From JABWCE01 sp964617955 (GTDB lineage: Bacteria; Bacteroidota; Bacteroidia; NS11-12g; UBA9320), in NCBI GenBank assembly GCA_964617955.1, contig CAZTXB010000002.1:1-64000 (forward strand): a DNA stretch of 64,000 bases, written 5' to 3'. The translations under genes were made by a program, and so were the position numbers. The notes beneath the pieces were generated by a model. That model worked only from the letters and a program-made list of their open reading frames with translations, was not told the origin of the DNA and did not search any database. Shown here in pieces: positions 60,682-64,000 of this stretch. Every line of letters starts with the position of its first letter. The first letter of the stretch is position 1.

Positions 60682-61866
60682 TTGAAGAATTCTCTTTATA
60701 CGCCTCTTTTTTTCAAAATGACTTTCGGGTCGCTTTTGTTTTTTGGAGGGATGAATATGATTCTTCCCGAATTACCATCTTATCTCGATGCGATGGGAGG
60801 CTCCGATTACAAAGGAGCTATCATTGGACTCTTTACACTATCAGCCTGCATCGCCCGCCCGTTTAGCGGCCGTCTTGCCGATACCATTGGCAGAATTCCT
60901 GTCATCATGGTAGGAACCCTCATCGCCATCTTGACCAATACACTCTACGTGGTGGTCCCTACAGTGTTTGGATTTTTGCTACTGCGCTTTATTCACGGTC
61001 TTACCATTGGATTTAATTCTACCGGAACCACGGCCTACATCAGCGACATCGTGCCCGATGAAAAGAGAGGTGAGGCCATGGGTTTTTTAGGTGTGATGAA
61101 TAATGTTGGCGCAGGTTTAGGGCCTTTACTTGGTAGTTACCTCACCAAACAGTACAGTGTCAATGCCATGTTTCTTACAGCCTCTTTTTTGGCAGCCATT
61201 TCAGCGCTTATTTTTTGGAGAATAAAGGAAACATTGACACACAACGTATCGTTTAAGTTAAAAATGCTGAACCTTAGAAAAGAGGATTTGGCTGAGAAAC
61301 GGGTTTGGCTGCCTGCCATTGTCATGTTTTTGATGGTTTTCTCATTCGGTACCATACTCACAATTGGATTTGATTTGGCAGAACACCTCAAAGCCCCTAA
61401 CAAAGGTTCTATTCTCATGATTATGACGCTTTCATCGGTACTCATTAGGGTGGTGGCAGGCAAATTTTCTGACCGATACGGACGCAAAACGGCCATGATA
61501 TTTGGATTGGTGAGCTTGGTCTTCGGTCTCGTCTTGATGGCTCGAGCCGATAGTTTAAATAGCCTCTATCTTGCCTCCTGCGTTATTGGACTGGCCAATG
61601 GGATGAACAACCCAACCATATTTGCCTGGGTTACGGACTGGGGAAATCCAACTAACAAAGGAAGAGCGATATCGACTCTCTTTATTGCACTTGAAGTGGG
61701 CGTGGGTGTAGGGTCTTTTTTATCGGCTGAAATGTATCAGAATAAAATTGAGAATATAAGTTTTACTTTCTTTATAGCTGCCGGACTTGCTGCTGCCGCT
61801 ACTGTGCTATTGCTCGTCACCTGGAGGTATAAACCCCCACTCATCATGACCAGAGTAGGGTATTAA
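60682..61866 (+). CDS. MFS transporter
   Basis: The 394-residue product begins at the TTG at 60682, right after a terminator (60655-60676); no earlier start is reasonable. It has 12 predicted helices. GRLADTIGRIPVIMVGTL near residue 60 and GKFSDRYGRKTAMIFGLV near 257 are the motif A loops of the two halves. FIHGLTIGFNSTGTTAYISD lies near 105, with DEKRGEAMGFLGVMNNVGAG as the second loop. It resembles drug/metabolite exporters of the DHA1 type. The stop overlaps that of the convergent DUF2797 gene by 2 bp. Confidence 0.85.
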   Translation: MKNSLYTPLFFKMTFGSLLFFGGMNMILPELPSYLDAMGGSDYKGAIIGLFTLSACIARPFSGRLADTIGRIPVIMVGTLIAILTNTLYVVVPTVFGFLLLRFIHGLTIGFNSTGTTAYISDIVPDEKRGEAMGFLGVMNNVGAGLGPLLGSYLTKQYSVNAMFLTASFLAAISALIFWRIKETLTHNVSFKLKMLNLRKEDLAEKRVWLPAIVMFLMVFSFGTILTIGFDLAEHLKAPNKGSILMIMTLSSVLIRVVAGKFSDRYGRKTAMIFGLVSLVFGLVLMARADSLNSLYLASCVIGLANGMNNPTIFAWVTDWGNPTNKGRAISTLFIALEVGVGVGSFLSAEMYQNKIENISFTFFIAAGLAAAATVLLLVTWRYKPPLIMTRVGY

Positions 61867-62684
61867 TATTCAAGACTTACCCTATATCCACTGTGCGATC
61901 TGATATTGAGGACCTGATTGTCAAATATCCAATACTGTCCCTTAATTCCCATTAAAATTCCATCCACTTCAGGATTTGTATCGAGTTTAAGGCTCTTTAT
62001 CTTTTCAGGATATTTCAGTACCGGAAATTTTATTTCCTGTGTTTCTGATTCCTTTGCAACCCACTGTTGCAAATCATCCGGCAAAAGGGAAGTGAAATGA
62101 AGCTTTTCTTTTTTCAAATCCAAAGGCATACCATCAGATTTGAGCATTTGTTGCCAATTGGTTTTGTCTGCCAAATGTTGTTTTAAAGCCACCTCTACCA
62201 AGCCAGAGGCCTGACGATAGGGTGTTTCTGCTATAACGATGGCCTGGCATGCCCCTTGATCAATCCATCGCGTTGGAATTTGTGTGCTTCGGGTAACGCC
62301 TATTTTTAATCCGCTGGTATTGCTTAAATAGGCCACATGGGGCTGCATATGATGGGCCATTTCCCAATCGTAGTCTCTCAGGGCGATGCCTTCATGTATG
62401 CGGCTTAACTCAGGGCGAATAATGCTGGGCGAGGCTTCCGGTGCATTCATAAAGGCCTCATAACTCATTCCATCCCCAAAGGTCTTTTTTATTTTTTTTC
62501 CGCTTATCACACAATGGATAGCGTTTTCAAAAGTCAATCGTATAGGTTGGCCTATCAAAGCATTCATATCAATCCGATGCTGAGGTTCCAGGTTATCGAA
62601 CAAAGGCAAATGGTAATGCGCCAAATGGCCTGAGTTTTGATCGAGCGAAGTGCTCATTTTGCGGATGTTGCCTGTAAATTTCAT
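61863..62684 (-). CDS. DUF2797 protein
   Basis: Cytoplasmic 273-residue protein. Family blocks are RIDMNALIGQPIRLTFENAIHCVISGKK near residues 37-64, KKTFGDGMSYEAFMNAPEAS near 66, GLKIGVTRSTQIPTRWIDQG near 125, and AIVIAETPYRQASGLVEVAL near 145. The GIY-YIG-like segment and basic residues suggest nucleic-acid binding, but no function is established. It starts 12 bp after the M61 peptidase stop on the same strand. Confidence 0.85.
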   Translation of the reverse strand: MKFTGNIRKMSTSLDQNSGHLAHYHLPLFDNLEPQHRIDMNALIGQPIRLTFENAIHCVISGKKIKKTFGDGMSYEAFMNAPEASPSIIRPELSRIHEGIALRDYDWEMAHHMQPHVAYLSNTSGLKIGVTRSTQIPTRWIDQGACQAIVIAETPYRQASGLVEVALKQHLADKTNWQQMLKSDGMPLDLKKEKLHFTSLLPDDLQQWVAKESETQEIKFPVLKYPEKIKSLKLDTNPEVDGILMGIKGQYWIFDNQVLNIRSHSGYRVSLEY

Positions 62685-62696
62685 GGAATGAAGGAT

Positions 62697-64000
62697 TTAT
62701 TTTAACCAGAAATCAAGCAACTTCTGTTGCTGCTCACTTGGCTTTGATGTTTTTGATAATTTATAATTCACCTGAAGATCTTTTTGCGCCTGCACCGGAA
62801 TAGTTACGATGTGTCCCATCCGACTTATAAGGAGATCGACCTTAACACCGTCTTTTAACCTGAGCCCCAGTTCATCCATATCGCCATTAAACCTATAACC
62901 ACCCACTCCAATTATTTCATCGTTCACACTTAGCCCGGCCACGGAGGCAGGGCCACCAATTTCCACATATTTAATAATCTGTTTGCCGTTTTCATTTTTT
63001 ACTTGTATTCCCAGGCTCCATTTACCGCTTTTAGGATTTTTTAACTCCAAGCCTACATAGTGAAAATATTTTTCGTAATCGATAGGCTTGGTGGTATATA
63101 CTACGCTGTCGAGCATGTCCTTGAACGAGGTGCCACTTACTGTTTCCAAACTTTCTGCAAATTCATTTTCAGTAAATCCTCTTTTCTTCTTCACATAATA
63201 TTCATTGTAGAGGTATTGCATCACGTCATCCAACTTCTTGGTACCATTGGTTCGGTTTATGATTTCCAAATCGATAAGCATGGCAGCGAGCATCCCTTTT
63301 TGATAATAACTTATGCTGCTGTTGTCGCTATTTTCATCCGTTATATAAAATTTTATCCAGGCGTCGAAACTGCTCATGGCCAAAGATTGGACTTTGTTCC
63401 CAGGCAGGTTTTCAATCCTTGAAATGGCGGAGGCGACGATGGCCAAATACTCGTCATCCTTGTATAAAGCACAGCGTTTCAAAAATAAGTCGTCGTAATA
63501 TGCCGTAAATCCTTCGGCAATCCAGAGCATTGTCGTGTAAGTTTCCTGTGTATAGTCAAAAGGGCCCAATTCAATGGGTCTGATTCGTTTAACATTCCAT
63601 AAGTGAAAATACTCATGTGCAAACAATCCTAAGAACGACTTATACTTGGTTTCATTGGTATAAGCCCATCGCTGAATGACCGAAGTTTGGCTGTTTAAAT
63701 GTTCTAACCCCCCGCCTCCGGACTCTACGTTTTGTATAAATATAACATATTCAGGACTGGGGTGCACTTTAAACATCTGAAATTCTTTTTCGATGATTTT
63801 TGTAAAATCGGCTTTTAACTTTTCGGCGTCATAATTTCCCTCTCCCAACATGGCAATCCTATGTTGAACGCCGGCTGCTATAAATTCAATCACAGCATGG
63901 TTACCCAGAGCAAAGGGGCTGTCAGCCAGCAAATCATAGTTTTCGGCCAGGAAACCGGATTTTCCATCTTTTGGGAGCGCAACGGTAATTTGTTTCCATG
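62697..64000 (-). CDS. M61-family peptidase with PDZ domain, truncated at the window edge
   Basis: Glycyl-aminopeptidase-like metallopeptidase. The gene is cut by the window end: the frame stays open beyond the TTG at 63932, translating WKQITVALPKDGKSGF and so on to the edge, so the N-terminal beta domain and the true start lie outside. The zinc motif LFAHEYFHLWNVKRIRP and the third-ligand region WIAEGFTAYYDDLFLKR are clear. A PDZ-like domain near the C terminus (VEIGGPASVAGLSVNDEIIGVGGY) precedes LLDFWLK at the end. Probably a secreted peptidase, judging by the family. The DUF2797 gene follows 12 bp later. Confidence 0.92.
   Translation of the reverse strand, partial: WKQITVALPKDGKSGFLAENYDLLADSPFALGNHAVIEFIAAGVQHRIAMLGEGNYDAEKLKADFTKIIEKEFQMFKVHPSPEYVIFIQNVESGGGGLEHLNSQTSVIQRWAYTNETKYKSFLGLFAHEYFHLWNVKRIRPIELGPFDYTQETYTTMLWIAEGFTAYYDDLFLKRCALYKDDEYLAIVASAISRIENLPGNKVQSLAMSSFDAWIKFYITDENSDNSSISYYQKGMLAAMLIDLEIINRTNGTKKLDDVMQYLYNEYYVKKKRGFTENEFAESLETVSGTSFKDMLDSVVYTTKPIDYEKYFHYVGLELKNPKSGKWSLGIQVKNENGKQIIKYVEIGGPASVAGLSVNDEIIGVGGYRFNGDMDELGLRLKDGVKVDLLISRMGHIVTIPVQAQKDLQVNYKLSKTSKPSEQQQKLLDFWLK

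Overview
The window is a gene-dense stretch of a Bacteroidota chromosome of moderate to low GC. Several independent signs support this. Gliding and type IX secretion genes are present (gldD, gldE, porX-like, porT-like), as is a secreted protein with a type IX C-terminal sorting domain. Many genes are preceded by the TAnnTTTG (-7) element of Bacteroidota, sometimes with TTTG/TTG about 19-22 bp upstream, and Shine-Dalgarno sequences are inconspicuous. The mutY-ssb-gldE-gldD and HU-TPR-rng gene orders are familiar from the phylum. I cannot name a genus. A mevalonate pathway cluster argues against gut Bacteroidales and fits Flavobacteriia, Cytophagia or Saprospiria-like lineages. No tRNA, rRNA, CRISPR array, insertion sequence or phage gene was seen.

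Layout. 164-12879 (minus) is a complete 14-gene respiratory complex I operon, nuoA to nuoN, with separate nuoC and nuoD and a short NuoG. 13001-18886 holds a peptidoglycan transglycosylase, a putative outer-membrane protein, a DedA protein, a coiled-coil membrane protein, lysA and an M48 protease lipoprotein. At 18924-22077 a BamA/TamA-type outer-membrane assembly protein and a TrmH-family rRNA/tRNA methyltransferase diverge from overlapping start codons. 22134-28440 has an MFS carrier, a DUF2147 protein, a two-OmpA-domain protein, an NTF2-like lipoprotein, ilvE and two unknowns. It also has two candidate small RNAs, each with a -7 box and a Rho-independent terminator. 28544-32618 carries folD, queE, ychF and a glycosyltransferase. 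32763-36968 (minus) is a mevalonate cluster: fni, mvaA, a GYDIA-type GHMP kinase and a coupled TPR protein. 37305-42819 holds a large type IX cargo protein, an HD phosphohydrolase and the PorX-like response regulator/PglZ protein. 42985-46332 is a transketolase split into two subunits with a von Willebrand A gene between them. 46390-49638 (minus) runs engB, two tandem paralogous barrel-like proteins and an FAD oxidoreductase. 49683-52312 is ubiE/menG, porT and tgt. 52465-55923 (minus) is mutY-ssb-gldE-gldD. 56057-60255 is HU, a TPR protein, a 29-residue COX24-like ribosomal protein, rng, an OmpA lipoprotein and rlmH. 60396-64000 ends with an 80-residue protein, an MFS carrier, a DUF2797 protein and a truncated M61 peptidase.

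How the genes connect. Energy: complex I feeds the quinone pool whose synthesis needs UbiE/MenG and isoprenoids from the mevalonate genes. Envelope: BamA-like, MtgA, OmpA proteins, DedA and the type IX components build the cell surface. RNA: queE and tgt serve queuosine, while TrmH, RlmH, Rng and the COX24-like protein serve ribosomes. The least ordinary features are the candidate small RNAs, very short or absent 5' leaders, interleaved divergent promoters, a Tgt lacking its zinc cysteines, and the VWA gene inside the transketolase locus.
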